Shown here one piece after another: positions 32,163 to 41,301 of a stretch of 64,000 bases of DNA (positions are counted from its first letter, which is position 1; every line of letters begins with the position of its first letter). Under the pieces are notes generated by a model, which did not search any database, was not told the origin of the DNA, and was given only the letters and a program-made list of their open reading frames with translations. The position numbers were made by a program, and so were the translations under genes. This stretch comes from Kitasatospora sp044457565 (GTDB lineage: Bacteria; Actinomycetota; Actinomycetes; Streptomycetales; Streptomycetaceae), in contig NZ_JBITGZ010000006.1 of assembly GCF_044457565.1 (NCBI RefSeq), positions 186,001-250,000 on the forward strand. Reading direction: 5' to 3'.

Positions 32163-32327
32163 CTACTTGACCAGCCCCGTCATGAAGGTGCCGACCGCTT
32201 TGGCCGCGATGGAGATCCCCTCGAAGCCCGACTGGACCAGTTCGGCGGCCCGGGCGGGCGAGGTGATGATCGTGTAGAGCACGAAGATCAGCAGGAGGTA
32301 CATGCCGATCTTCTTCGCCTGAGCCAT
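32163..32327 (-). CDS. Small membrane protein (54 aa)
   Basis: A 54-residue protein: a short basic N-terminus (MAQAKKIG), a hydrophobic helix (MYLLLIFVLYTIITSPARAAELV) and an amphipathic Gly/Ala-rich tail (GFEGISIAAKAVGTFMTGLVK). The helix could be a signal-anchor or a cleavable signal peptide (ARA-A). The start is supported by GGAGG about eleven bases upstream. I recall similar proteins in other streptomycetes, but no function is known. Confidence 0.7.
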   Translation of the reverse strand: MAQAKKIGMYLLLIFVLYTIITSPARAAELVQSGFEGISIAAKAVGTFMTGLVK

Positions 32328-32770
32328 CGATTGACCTGCCTCCCTGCTGTGGGCCGCCGTCATCCGGTCCCCGAGCGCCCCTCTGCCTGGCGGCAGCTTA
32401 TCCACCGGACGGCCTATCCAGTGAGCAACGCGTTCGGCCGTCCGGGACGAAGGTCCCGGCGGGTGGGGCCTTTCTCCGGGTGCCCCGCGCGGGGTGGTGC
32501 AGCACGATTGTTGTGTACCGGGAACCTGGCAGGAATTCCCGGTACGTGGATCCGGAGTTCCCCGCTGTGGGACCGGTGCCGCGGCTTCCCCCCGACGCGG
32601 CACCGGTTGTGGGACTCCGCCGGGGGAGCGGTTCAGTCCCCCCGAGGCCGCTCCCCCTCCAGGCTCCGTACTCGTCGGGCTCCGGTGGTCGTCGGCCCGG
32701 GTACGGGGCCTGACGCCGTTCCTGGCGCCGCTCCTGACGCCGGGCCGACGACGGCCGCGCCGGGCAGTAC
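32328..32770. other. Hairpin-rich spacer; possible structured RNA
   Basis: No convincing gene is seen in these 443 bases; every open frame runs through palindromes and lacks a ribosome site. Four perfect stems follow one another: CCGGACGGCC (32405-32414 with 32436-32445), GTACCGGGAA (32515-32524 with 32536-32545), ACCGGTGCCGC (32572-32582 with 32597-32607) and GGGGGAGCGG (32622-32631 with 32648-32657). CCCCGCGCGGGG is also present near 32483. Regular spacing of strong stems suggests a structured RNA or a processing/attenuation region; strand not determined. Confidence 0.45.
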
Positions 32771-32812
32771 GACGAAGGGCCCGTCCGGAGTGATCCGGAC
32801 GGGCCCTTCGTC
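32771..32812 (-). terminator. Terminator of tRNA-Ser(CGA)
   Basis: A perfect 19-bp stem (arm GACGAAGGGCCCGTCCGGA) around GTGA, nine bases beyond the 3' end of the minus-strand tRNA. Very strong; it may also insulate the structured spacer on the other side. Confidence 0.85.
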
Positions 32813-32821
32813 ATCAGCTGG

Positions 32822-32908
32822 CGGTAGCGGTGGGATTCGAACCCACGGTGGAGTTGCCCCCACACACGCTTTCGAGGCGTGCTCCTTTGGCCGCTCGGAC
32901 ACGCTACC
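32822..32908 (-). tRNA. tRNA-Ser (anticodon CGA)
   Basis: Read on the minus strand: acceptor GGTAGCG pairs with CGCTACC, discriminator G. Anticodon stem CACGC/GCGTG has loop CTCGAAA (anticodon CGA, reading UCG). The long variable arm is typical of serine tRNAs, and the T-arm is GGGTTCGAATCCC. An 87-nt gene; the 3' CCA is not encoded (the next bases on this strand are CCAGC after one C). Confidence 0.94.
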
Positions 32909-32949
32909 GAGGGAGACTCTACCGGACGGGTGCGGCGGTCACGAAATCC

Positions 32950-33483
32950 TTAGCGGTGACCGTCGAAGAAGGCCCGCAGTTGGGCGCCGCACTCCTCGGC
33001 CAGCACGCCCGGCACCACCTCGGGGCGGTGGTTGAGCCGGCGGTCGCGCATCACGTCGAAGAGCGAGCCGGCGGCGCCGGCCTTCTCGTCCAGCGCGCCG
33101 TAGACGACCCGGTCGATCCTGGAGAGCACGATCGCGCCCGCGCACATGGTGCACGGCTCCAGGGTGACGACCAGGGTGCAGCCGCTCAGCCGCCAGGCCC
33201 CGAGGGCCAGTGCGGCCTCGCGGATCGCGACCACCTCGGCGTGGGCGGTCGGATCGCCGACCGCCTCGCGCTCGTTGTGGCCGCGCCCGAGCACCGATCC
33301 GTCCGGGCCCAGCACCAGCGCCCCCACCGGTACGTCACCGGTGGCGGGCGCCAGCGCGGCCTCGGCGATGGCCAGGCGCATCGGCGCCGCCCACCGGTCA
33401 CGGACCGGGTCGGGGCGGACGGGTGCGGGCAGCGGGGCGATCGACGGTGCGATCGGCGGGCTGGTCTGCGGGACGGACTGCAT
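32950..33483 (-). CDS. tadA: tRNA-specific adenosine deaminase TadA
   Basis: A 177-residue zinc-dependent deaminase that converts the wobble adenosine of tRNA-Arg(ACG) to inosine. Zinc/catalytic motifs HAEVVAIREA and PCTMCAGAIVLSRIDRVVYG are intact. MRLAIAEAALAPATGDVPVGALVLG is the usual N-terminal core, so the first 30 or so Pro-rich residues are an extension and translation could begin later. Its substrate tRNA is encoded twice at 11.5-11.7 kb in this window. The TadA-associated acidic protein gene lies immediately upstream on the same strand, 42 bases away. Confidence 0.94.
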   Translation of the reverse strand: MQSVPQTSPPIAPSIAPLPAPVRPDPVRDRWAAPMRLAIAEAALAPATGDVPVGALVLGPDGSVLGRGHNEREAVGDPTAHAEVVAIREAALALGAWRLSGCTLVVTLEPCTMCAGAIVLSRIDRVVYGALDEKAGAAGSLFDVMRDRRLNHRPEVVPGVLAEECGAQLRAFFDGHR

Positions 33484-33525
33484 GGCATCCAGTGTCGGGC
33501 ATCCGGCACCCGGCCCGGCCGCCGG

Positions 33526-34092
33526 CTACCGCACGGCCTCCAGGATCTCGCCGCAGCCCAGCGCGTCGGCGATCTCGGCCAGGGCGTCGCCCGGCACCGC
33601 GCCCTCGCCGCTCAGGTCGAGCAGGTCCTTGGCCGCGAGCCCGAACTCGGTGAGCAGCTCGCTGTCGCCGAGCGGTCCGACCGGCACCCCGCCGGGGCCG
33701 GTGGCCGGGCCGTCGTCCTCGTCGGCGTCGTCGTCCGCGCCGTCGGACGCCTCGTCCTCCTCGTCCAGTTCGGCGACCAGGTCGTCGAGGTCGTCGAACT
33801 CGCTCTCGCCGGCCTGCTCGACCAGCTCGTCGGTGAGGACGGACCCGTAGGAGCTGCGGGCGGCTGCGGCGCCGTCCGAGACGAAGATCCGTGGGTCCTC
33901 CTCACCGTCGACGCGGACGATGGCGAACCACGCGTCCTCCTGTTCGATGAAGACCAGCACGCTGTCATCGTCCTGCGCGGCCTCACGGGCCACGTCGGCC
34001 AGGTCGGCCAGTGTTTCGACGGCGTCGAGTTCCGTCTCGCTCACATCCCACCCGTCCTCGGTGCGAGCAAGCACTGCAGCGAAGTACGCCAC
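33526..34092 (-). CDS. TadA-associated acidic protein
   Basis: A 188-residue protein regularly found next to tadA in actinobacteria. It has a folded N-terminal part (VAYFAAVLARTEDGWDVSETELDAVETLADLADVAREAA, DDSVLVFIEQEDAWFAIVRVDGEEDPRIFVSD), an extremely acidic central stretch (about residues 95-130, mostly Asp/Glu) and a C-terminal helical part (LLTEFGLAAKDLLDLSGEGAVPGDALAEIADALGCGEILEAV). Function unknown; linkage suggests a role with TadA or tRNA. The GTG at 34092 is chosen over an upstream TTG because GGGAG sits eight bases before it. Confidence 0.85.
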   Translation of the reverse strand: MAYFAAVLARTEDGWDVSETELDAVETLADLADVAREAAQDDDSVLVFIEQEDAWFAIVRVDGEEDPRIFVSDGAAAARSSYGSVLTDELVEQAGESEFDDLDDLVAELDEEDEASDGADDDADEDDGPATGPGGVPVGPLGDSELLTEFGLAAKDLLDLSGEGAVPGDALAEIADALGCGEILEAVR

Positions 34093-34288
34093 CAGGGACA
34101 CTCCCAAGATTGGTCTCGGCTGTAGGCGATCTCGGGCGAAGCGGTCTGGCCGCCCCCGCGCCAGAGGCGGCCCGCTGTTCGGACCGTCCCATCGGAATCG
34201 TGACAGAAAGCCTGCCGTTGCGGGGGGTGTTCGGCAGCGCGTCTTCGCAGGTCGTGTCGGAAGGGCCGGTGAAGGGGGTGGCGCCCGG

Positions 34289-34525
34289 TCAGATCCGGAA
34301 GGTCCGCATCCGCATGGCCTCGCGCATTCGGCGCTCCTTGGTGCGCCTGGGCTGCACCCGGGCCCGTAGCTCTCGCGCCTCGGTGAGCTCGCGAAGGAAG
34401 ACGGCCCGCCGCTTACGGCGTTCCGTCTCGGTCTCGTGGTGGCCCGGGGTCTGACCGGCGGCTTCGCCCGGTGGGCCGGTGCGCCCCGCCGCCGAGCCGC
34501 TCCCGGACTTCGGGTTGCTCGTCAT
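34289..34525 (-). CDS. Small, very basic conserved protein (78 aa)
   Basis: A 78-residue protein with a Gly/Ser-rich N-terminus (MTSNPKSGSGSAAGRTG) and a highly charged Arg/Glu-rich helical C-terminus (ETERRKRRAVFLRELTEARELRARVQPRRTKERRMREAMRMRTFRI). A coiled-coil or nucleic-acid-contacting helix is plausible. I recognise no family. The start at 34525 is preferred over an in-frame start 75 bases upstream because the extension is low-conservation Arg-rich sequence. It lies between the tadA operon and upp, divergent from upp. Confidence 0.65.
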   Translation of the reverse strand: MTSNPKSGSGSAAGRTGPPGEAAGQTPGHHETETERRKRRAVFLRELTEARELRARVQPRRTKERRMREAMRMRTFRI

Positions 34526-34701
34526 ACGGTCTGACTTTCCCAGAATGGGCCGGTTGATACCAGGCGAGGGCCGTCGGCACCGGCATTCACGCTCGGTCAT
34601 GGCGCACGGCCCGGGAGCGAGAGATCCGTCACGCTCGGTACCGTTCGCGCCACGGCGGGTGGGCGGTCGTACGGGCGTCCGGCCCCGGCTATCGTCGAAC
34701 C

Positions 34702-35337
34702 ATGCGGATCCACGTCGTCGACCACCCCCTGGTCGCCCACAAGCTCTCCACCCTGCGCGACGAGCGCACCGACTCTCCGACCTTCCGTCGCCTGACCGAC
34801 GAGCTGGTCACGCTCCTCGCGTACGAGGCGACCCGGGACGTCCGCACCGAGGAGGTGGAGATCACCACGCCCGTGGCGGTCACCACCGGCACCCGGCTCA
34901 GCTACCCCCGCCCGCTGGTCGTCCCGATCCTGCGGGCCGGCCTCGGCATGCTGGACGGCATGACCCGGCTGCTGCCGACCGCCGAGGTCGGCTTCCTGGG
35001 CATGGTGCGCAACGAGGAGACCCTGGAGGCCTCCACGTACGCCACCCGGATGCCCGACGACCTCTCCGGCCGCCAGGTGTACGTGCTCGACCCGATGCTG
35101 GCCACCGGCGGCACGCTGATCGCGGCGATCCGGATGCTGATCGAGCGCGGCGCCACCGATGTCACCGCGGTCGTGCTGCTGGCGGCGCCCGAGGGTGTCG
35201 CGGTGATGGAGAAGGAGCTCACGGGCCTGCCGGTGACCGTCGTCACCGCCGCCGTCGACCAGCGCCTGAACGAGAACGGCTACATCGTCCCCGGCCTCGG
35301 CGACGCCGGCGACCGCCTCTACGGCACGGCCGGCTGA
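34702..35337 (+). CDS. upp: Uracil phosphoribosyltransferase
   Basis: A 211-residue enzyme of pyrimidine salvage: uracil plus PRPP gives UMP. Conserved segments are HPLVAHKLSTLRDERTDSPTFRRLTDELVTLLAYEATRD, VPILRAGLGMLDGMTRLLPTAEVGFLGMVRNEETLEA, the PRPP-binding loop YVLDPMLATGGTLIAAI and the uracil-binding C-terminus (ENGYIVPGLGDAGDRLYGT). Length and motifs are standard. It ends in a strong bidirectional terminator and stands alone. Confidence 0.97.
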   Translation: MRIHVVDHPLVAHKLSTLRDERTDSPTFRRLTDELVTLLAYEATRDVRTEEVEITTPVAVTTGTRLSYPRPLVVPILRAGLGMLDGMTRLLPTAEVGFLGMVRNEETLEASTYATRMPDDLSGRQVYVLDPMLATGGTLIAAIRMLIERGATDVTAVVLLAAPEGVAVMEKELTGLPVTVVTAAVDQRLNENGYIVPGLGDAGDRLYGTAG

Positions 35338-35366
35338 CCCGACCCGCACCACCCCCGCCCACCACG

Positions 35367-35400
35367 CGAAAGCCCCCGGCCTCAGGGCCGGGGGCTTTCG
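35367..35400. terminator. Bidirectional terminator after upp
   Basis: CGAAAGCCCCCGGCC pairs perfectly with its complement around a short TCAG loop and leaves a T-rich end in either direction (CTTTCG). It lies 30 bases after upp and 18 bases from the stop of the convergent LytR_C gene. Confidence 0.88.
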
Positions 35401-35417
35401 TACGTTCCGTGCGGGTG

Positions 35418-36110
35418 TCAGCAGGTGCCGTTGGTGGTGGCCGTCGGGGTGGGCTTGGTGGCCAGGGCCAGGGCGGCCGCCGCCTGGGTCTCGTCGAGCA
35501 GCGCGTTGTAGCTGTCGCCGATGACGAAGTCGACGCTGGCGTCCGTACGGGCGTCGGCGGTGGTGGTGGCGCCCGCGATCTGCGAGCTGAGCAGCGTCAC
35601 GGCGCCGGCGGCGGCCGGACCGCCGACCACCTGGGCGGTACCCGGCACCTTCTTGTCGAGCTCGGCCGGCGCGTTGCCGACCTTGCCGATGGTGAAGCCG
35701 CGCTTCTTCAGTTCGTCGGCGGTGCGCGCGGCCAGGCCGGACTTGGCGGTGGCGTTGTAGACGTTGACGGTGATGGTCTGCGGCTGCGGGATGGCCTTCG
35801 GGTCCACCGGTGCGGCCGGGGAGGCCGAGGCCGACGCCGAGGGGGCGCCGGAGGCCGGGGCGGCCAGCGGCTTGCCGGACGCGCCCGCCGACGGCGAGGC
35901 GCAGGCCTGGGCCGAGGCGTGCTTGCCGCGGCCGCTGAAGATGTCGTAGAGCTGCACGCCGCCGAGGGCGATCAGGGTCAGCGCGAGCAGCGCGCCGATC
36001 GCCGCGAAGACCTTGCGGCTCTTCTTGGGGGGCCGCCCGAGCCGCGGATACGCGGTGCCGGTGACCCGGTACTGCTTCCCCTTCAAACCTTGGGGAGTCA
36101 ACATGCTCAC
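35418..36110 (-). CDS. LytR C-terminal (LytR_C) domain membrane protein
   Basis: A 230-residue protein: a basic cytoplasmic N-terminus, one membrane helix (VFAAIGALLALTLIALGGVQLYDIF), a Ser/Ala/Pro-rich linker and a LytR_C domain (ITVNVYNATAKSGLAARTADELKKRGFTIGKVGNAPAELDKKVPGTAQVVGG...AVTLLSSQI). A fuller LytR-Cps2A-Psr phosphotransferase domain is absent. Such stand-alone LytR_C proteins are anchored outside the membrane, and a cell-envelope role is inferred from the domain. The GTG at 36110 follows GGGGAG with seven bases of spacing. Confidence 0.88.
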   Translation of the reverse strand: MSMLTPQGLKGKQYRVTGTAYPRLGRPPKKSRKVFAAIGALLALTLIALGGVQLYDIFSGRGKHASAQACASPSAGASGKPLAAPASGAPSASASASPAAPVDPKAIPQPQTITVNVYNATAKSGLAARTADELKKRGFTIGKVGNAPAELDKKVPGTAQVVGGPAAAGAVTLLSSQIAGATTTADARTDASVDFVIGDSYNALLDETQAAAALALATKPTPTATTNGTC

Positions 36111-36348
36111 AGTTTGTCTCCCCCTCGTGCCAGGGCGGGGCTCGGTGACGGGTGGGGCCGGTCAGGCGTGGCGCCGTGAGGAATCCGGCCGGTACTCAGC
36201 AGACTAGTGCGGGACCGCTGTGAAGGTACTAAATGATCATCATCTGGAGTACGGCGGCACCCGAAAGGATGTACGGCGTGCGCGTGAGCGGCCCCGGGGG
36301 AGTGGCGGCGGGGCCGGGAAGAGGGGGGAGCGGGCAGGCGGGTGCCCG

Positions 36349-36645
36349 TTACTCCATGTCGAGGACCCGGGCGTGCAGCACCTGACGCTGCTGCAGGGCG
36401 GCCCGCACCGCGCGGTGCAGCCCGTCCTCCAGGTAGAGGTCGCCGCGCCACTTCACCACGTGGGCGAAGAGGTCACCGTAGAAGGTGGAGTCCTCGGCCA
36501 GCAGAGTTTCGAGGTCCAACTGCCCCTTGGTGGTCACCAGCTGGTCCAGCCGCACCGGACGCGGAGCGACGTCTGCCCACTCGCGGGTGCTGGTCCGGCC
36601 GTGATCCGGGTACGGCCGTCCGTTGCCGATGCGCTTGAAGATCAC
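36349..36645 (-). CDS. Conserved 98-residue actinobacterial protein (ParB-like fragment?)
   Basis: A small protein starting MIFKRIGNGRPYPDHGR and containing RPVRLDQLVTTKGQLDLETLL and WRGDLYLEDGLHRAVRAALQQRQVLHARVL. The pattern of a short strand, LEDGLHRAVRAAL and closing strands recalls the ParB/sulfiredoxin fold (where DGHHR-type motifs occur); this is my inference. Similar proteins are, from memory, sometimes auto-labelled VapB-type antitoxins, but no PIN-domain toxin gene is next to it, so I do not call a toxin-antitoxin pair. It lies upstream of the LytR_C gene on the same strand after a gap of 238 bases, which holds no other gene. Confidence 0.75.
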   Translation of the reverse strand: MIFKRIGNGRPYPDHGRTSTREWADVAPRPVRLDQLVTTKGQLDLETLLAEDSTFYGDLFAHVVKWRGDLYLEDGLHRAVRAALQQRQVLHARVLDME

Positions 36646-36896
36646 ACGGAAAGCCTACCGTTTGGGTGGCGGATGGTGCAGCAGACGTGGCCCGCCTTCG
36701 CTGCCCGCGGGTGGCCGACCTGCGTGGATACCCGTGACAAAGGGTGAAATGTTCCTGTGTGGCCGGGACGGGACGGCGGGTGGCGGGGGCTGCGGGCGGG
36801 AGATTGCGGTTGTTTGATGGTAATTGCCGCAGTCGTTGCCGAAACCTGGCCGGATCTGTCCGCCGCTGTCCGTCCCTGCCCCGGGAGTGTGCCCAG

Positions 36897-38507
<1,611 letters not shown>

Positions 38508-38566
38508 CGCCGCCGGCAACCGGAGTGGAAGTCGGACCGGTCGACCGCCCACTCCGTGCGGCGTCC

Positions 38567-39733
38567 TCAGCCGCCGAGGGCCGCGCCGATCCGGTCCATC
38601 GAGGAGAGCCGCATCAGGCCGTAGTTGTAGAACTCGACCTCGGGGACGCCCAGCTCGCGCAGAGTGTCGATCTTGGCGGCGAGGTTGGCCGGGCCGTCGC
38701 AGTCGGAGGCCATCGGGCGCAGGATGACCGCCATGTCCCGTGGGGCGACGCCGTGCAGGGCGAAGGCGGCGACCTTCTCACGGACGGCCTGCGGGGTCCT
38801 GGCGTAGCCGAGGGTCTCGATCCGGTGGGCGGCCTTGGCCAGTGCGGGCAGGTCGATGCCGCTGAGCCAGCCCTTGCCGGGCCCGCCGCCGTCCATGAAG
38901 GTCAGCCGCATGCCGAGGTCCGCGGCGGCCTCGGCCAGCTCGGCGGTCAGCGAGGTGACGGTGCCCGCGGCGGCGTCGACGTACGCGGCGAGCGCGCCAC
39001 CCGCCAGGCTGTCCAGCGCCATGTGCTCGGCGGCGGCCGCCTCGTCGCTCAGGCGCCGGCGCAGCTCCGCGCGGACGGCCAGGCGGACCTCCTCGGCGGG
39101 CACGCCCGCGCGGACGGCGTTCGCCCGGCAGTGGTCGCAGAAGCAGATCCCGAGCAGTGCCTCGGCGAACGGGCCGAGCTCCTCGAAGTAGCGCTCGTGG
39201 TGGTAGCCGTGGCGCAGGCCGTGGAAGTGCAGCGACTCGGCGCGGATCGCGTCCACCCCGTACCGGGCCAGCTCGCCGACCAGGGTGCGGGCGTACTCGC
39301 GGACCTCGGGGTCGGCCGGGCAGAGTTCGGTCAGGTGGCGGTCGCCGAAGGCGTTGGCGGGGGTGCAGTCGGGGTGCTGGAAGCCGAGCCGGTCGTTGTG
39401 GCAGAAGACCGTCCAGGCGTGCAGCTTCATGCCCCGGCGCCCGGCCTCGGCGGCGGCCTCGGCGAACGGGTCGCGCTCGCCGATCGCGGTGGAGGGCGTG
39501 GGGGCCAGCCGACGGCCGGCCCAGCGGGCCGGGTCGGGGCGGAAGTATGCGGCGCCGGGCTCCAGGTAGCGCACCACCCGCTCGGGGTGGTGCGGGAAGA
39601 CGTCGCGGGCCGCGTGGTACACCGAGGCGAGGGTGACGCCGCCGACGCCGGCCCGGTCGATGAGGTTGCCGAAGAAGGTGTCGGCGCCCTCGTCGATCAG
39701 GTCGGTGGCGAAGGCGAGGACGGAGGACTCCAC
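38567..39733 (-). CDS. Uncharacterised TIM-barrel, glycosidase-like protein
   Basis: A 388-residue cytosolic protein without a signal peptide. Strand-like runs are consistent with a TIM barrel: VLAFATDLIDEGADTFF, GGVTLASVYHAARDVFP, GMKLHAWTVFCHND, GVDAIRAESLHFHGLRHGYHHERYFE, MRLTFMDGGGPGKGW and the last strand VPEVEFYNYGLM. A cysteine cluster GICFCDHCRANA occurs mid-protein, as in some putative glycosidase-like barrels. I know no characterised member. The GTG start at 39733 is the first in frame after the neighbouring spacer. It converges on the DUF853 ATPase gene (59-base gap with a weak GGAGTGG/CCACTCC stem). Confidence 0.7.
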   Translation of the reverse strand: MESSVLAFATDLIDEGADTFFGNLIDRAGVGGVTLASVYHAARDVFPHHPERVVRYLEPGAAYFRPDPARWAGRRLAPTPSTAIGERDPFAEAAAEAGRRGMKLHAWTVFCHNDRLGFQHPDCTPANAFGDRHLTELCPADPEVREYARTLVGELARYGVDAIRAESLHFHGLRHGYHHERYFEELGPFAEALLGICFCDHCRANAVRAGVPAEEVRLAVRAELRRRLSDEAAAAEHMALDSLAGGALAAYVDAAAGTVTSLTAELAEAAADLGMRLTFMDGGGPGKGWLSGIDLPALAKAAHRIETLGYARTPQAVREKVAAFALHGVAPRDMAVILRPMASDCDGPANLAAKIDTLRELGVPEVEFYNYGLMRLSSMDRIGAALGG

Positions 39734-39920
39734 GGTGCGGCTCCGGAGCAGGGGTGCGGGGGCGGGGTACGCGGGGCCCCCACGCTAGCCCGCCCCTCCA
39801 CAATTGGTCTATACCTGGCGGGGCGGGCGGCCCCGGACGGGTGGGGGCCCTGGGCCGGGTGGCGGTGTCGGGCGGCGGGGCGTGTCGGCCGGCGCGAGCC
39901 GGGCGCGGGCCGTCGCCGCC

Positions 39921-40652
39921 TCAGAGCCCCAGGTCCTTCAGCTCCTTGAGCAGCTCGTCCCGGGTGCTCGGCGCCTGCGCCGGTACGGCGTCGGGGCGCG
40001 GCGTCCCGGCGCCGGCCCGGGTGCTCCCGGCCCCGGCTGCGGTGCGGCCCGCCCGGTCGCGGAAGATCCACGCCCCGGCCAGCCCGCCGAGCAGCCCACC
40101 CAGGTGGCCCAGCCAGCTGACCCCCGGGGTGCCCGGCACGGTCGCCGTGAGGGTGTAGGCGAAGGACGCGCCCATCACCACCCCGATCAGGGTGTCGATC
40201 AGGTTCCGGTCGAAGATCCCGCGCAGCACCACGTAGCCGAAGTAGCCGTAGATCACCCCGCTGGCCCCGACCGTCACCACGTTCTGGGCCTCGAACAGCC
40301 AGACGGCGGCGCCGCTGGTCAGCGCGACCAGCAGGGTCAGGGCGAGGAACTTCTTCACCCCCCGGTACGCGGCCAGGAACCCGAACACGAACAGCGGGCC
40401 CGAGTTGCCCTCCAGATGCTCCCAGTTCACGTGCAGGAACGGTGCGCCGAGCAGGTCCGGCAGCCGGTCCAGGTGCTGCGCGCGGATGCCGTACTCGCCG
40501 GTCAGCCGGTAGTCGTCGGCCCAGTTGGCGAGCTGCACCAGCCAGATGACGCCGAGCACGCCGACCATGGTGAAGAACGCTCTGCGCGCCTCCGCGATCA
40601 TGCGCGCGGGGTCCAGGGTGGTGCTGCCGCTCATGCGGTCGTCCATGGCCAT
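39921..40652 (-). CDS. Rhomboid-family intramembrane serine protease
   Basis: A 243-residue membrane protein with about six hydrophobic segments. The catalytic serine motif is GASGVIYGYFG, and the catalytic His is in SWLGHLGGLLGGLAG; FLHVNWEHLEGNSGPLFVFG carries the conserved HxxWxHLxxN element in helix 2. A disordered, charged C-terminal tail (TRDELLKELKDLGL) follows. Substrates unknown. Two alternative ATGs (40652, 40646) are close together. It is a single gene divergent from the PEBP gene. Confidence 0.92.
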   Translation of the reverse strand: MAMDDRMSGSTTLDPARMIAEARRAFFTMVGVLGVIWLVQLANWADDYRLTGEYGIRAQHLDRLPDLLGAPFLHVNWEHLEGNSGPLFVFGFLAAYRGVKKFLALTLLVALTSGAAVWLFEAQNVVTVGASGVIYGYFGYVVLRGIFDRNLIDTLIGVVMGASFAYTLTATVPGTPGVSWLGHLGGLLGGLAGAWIFRDRAGRTAAGAGSTRAGAGTPRPDAVPAQAPSTRDELLKELKDLGL

Positions 40653-40753
40653 GGTCCCGACTGTAGGCCGAGGTGCGCGGTAGGGGGAGAGGGAGCCCCT
40701 AGAGTGATTTCGCCACTGAGCCCGATTCAGCCCTTGGAGAGGTGACCAGCACG

Positions 40754-41272
40754 ATGAGCGTCCGTCCGCCGCTGCCGTACGAGTTCCTGCCGCAGGTGCC
40801 GTCCTTCGAGTTGACCAGCCGTGACATCACCGAGGGCGCCGGACTGGCCGAGGAGTTCGCGCACGGCGGTGGGAACCTCTCCCCCCAGCTGGCCTGGTCG
40901 GGCTTCCCGGCGCAGACCCGCGGCTTCGCCGTCACCTGCTTCGACCCGGACGCGCCGACCGGCAGCGGCTGGTGGCACTGGCTGGCGCTCAACCTGCCGG
41001 GCGACACCACCGAGCTGCCGCGCGGCGCCGGTTCCTCCGACCAGGCGCTGCCCGGCGCGGCGTCCTTCCACGGGCGTAACGACTTCCCCGGGCACAAGTA
41101 CGACGGCGCCGCCCCGCCGCCCGGGCCGGCCCACCGGTACGCCTTCGCGGTGCACGCCCTGGACCTCGCGGAGCTGGGCGTCACCCGGGACACCCCGGCC
41201 GCGCAGATCGGCTTCCACATCACCTTCCACACCCTCGCCCGCGCGGTGATCACGGCCGAGTACAGCGCCTGA
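40754..41272 (+). CDS. YbhB/YbcL (PEBP, Raf-kinase-inhibitor-like) protein
   Basis: A 172-residue cytosolic protein of the phosphatidylethanolamine-binding family. Conserved ligand-pocket motifs are NLSPQLAWSGFPAQTRGFAVTCFDPDAPTGSGWWHWLALNLP, SFHGRNDFPGHKYDGAAPPPGPAHRYAFAVHALDL and the C-terminal FHITFHTLARAVITAEYS. Bacterial members are of unknown physiological role. The ATG at 40754 is used; a GTG at 40742 would sit too close to the GGAGAGG ribosome site at 40735-40741. Confidence 0.92.
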   Translation: MSVRPPLPYEFLPQVPSFELTSRDITEGAGLAEEFAHGGGNLSPQLAWSGFPAQTRGFAVTCFDPDAPTGSGWWHWLALNLPGDTTELPRGAGSSDQALPGAASFHGRNDFPGHKYDGAAPPPGPAHRYAFAVHALDLAELGVTRDTPAAQIGFHITFHTLARAVITAEYSA

Positions 41273-41301
41273 GGCCGCGTTCGGGCTCCTGACCGGCCGG
41301 C

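Noticed and set aside
32405..32657. Small coding genes in the hairpin-rich spacer
   Set aside because: All open frames cross several perfect palindromes, have no ribosome site and show frame-independent Arg/Pro/Gly composition.
36349..36645. VapB-type antitoxin of a toxin-antitoxin pair
   Set aside because: No PIN-domain or other toxin gene is adjacent, and the sequence does not look like a ribbon-helix-helix or AbrB antitoxin; it is kept as a conserved protein of unknown function.
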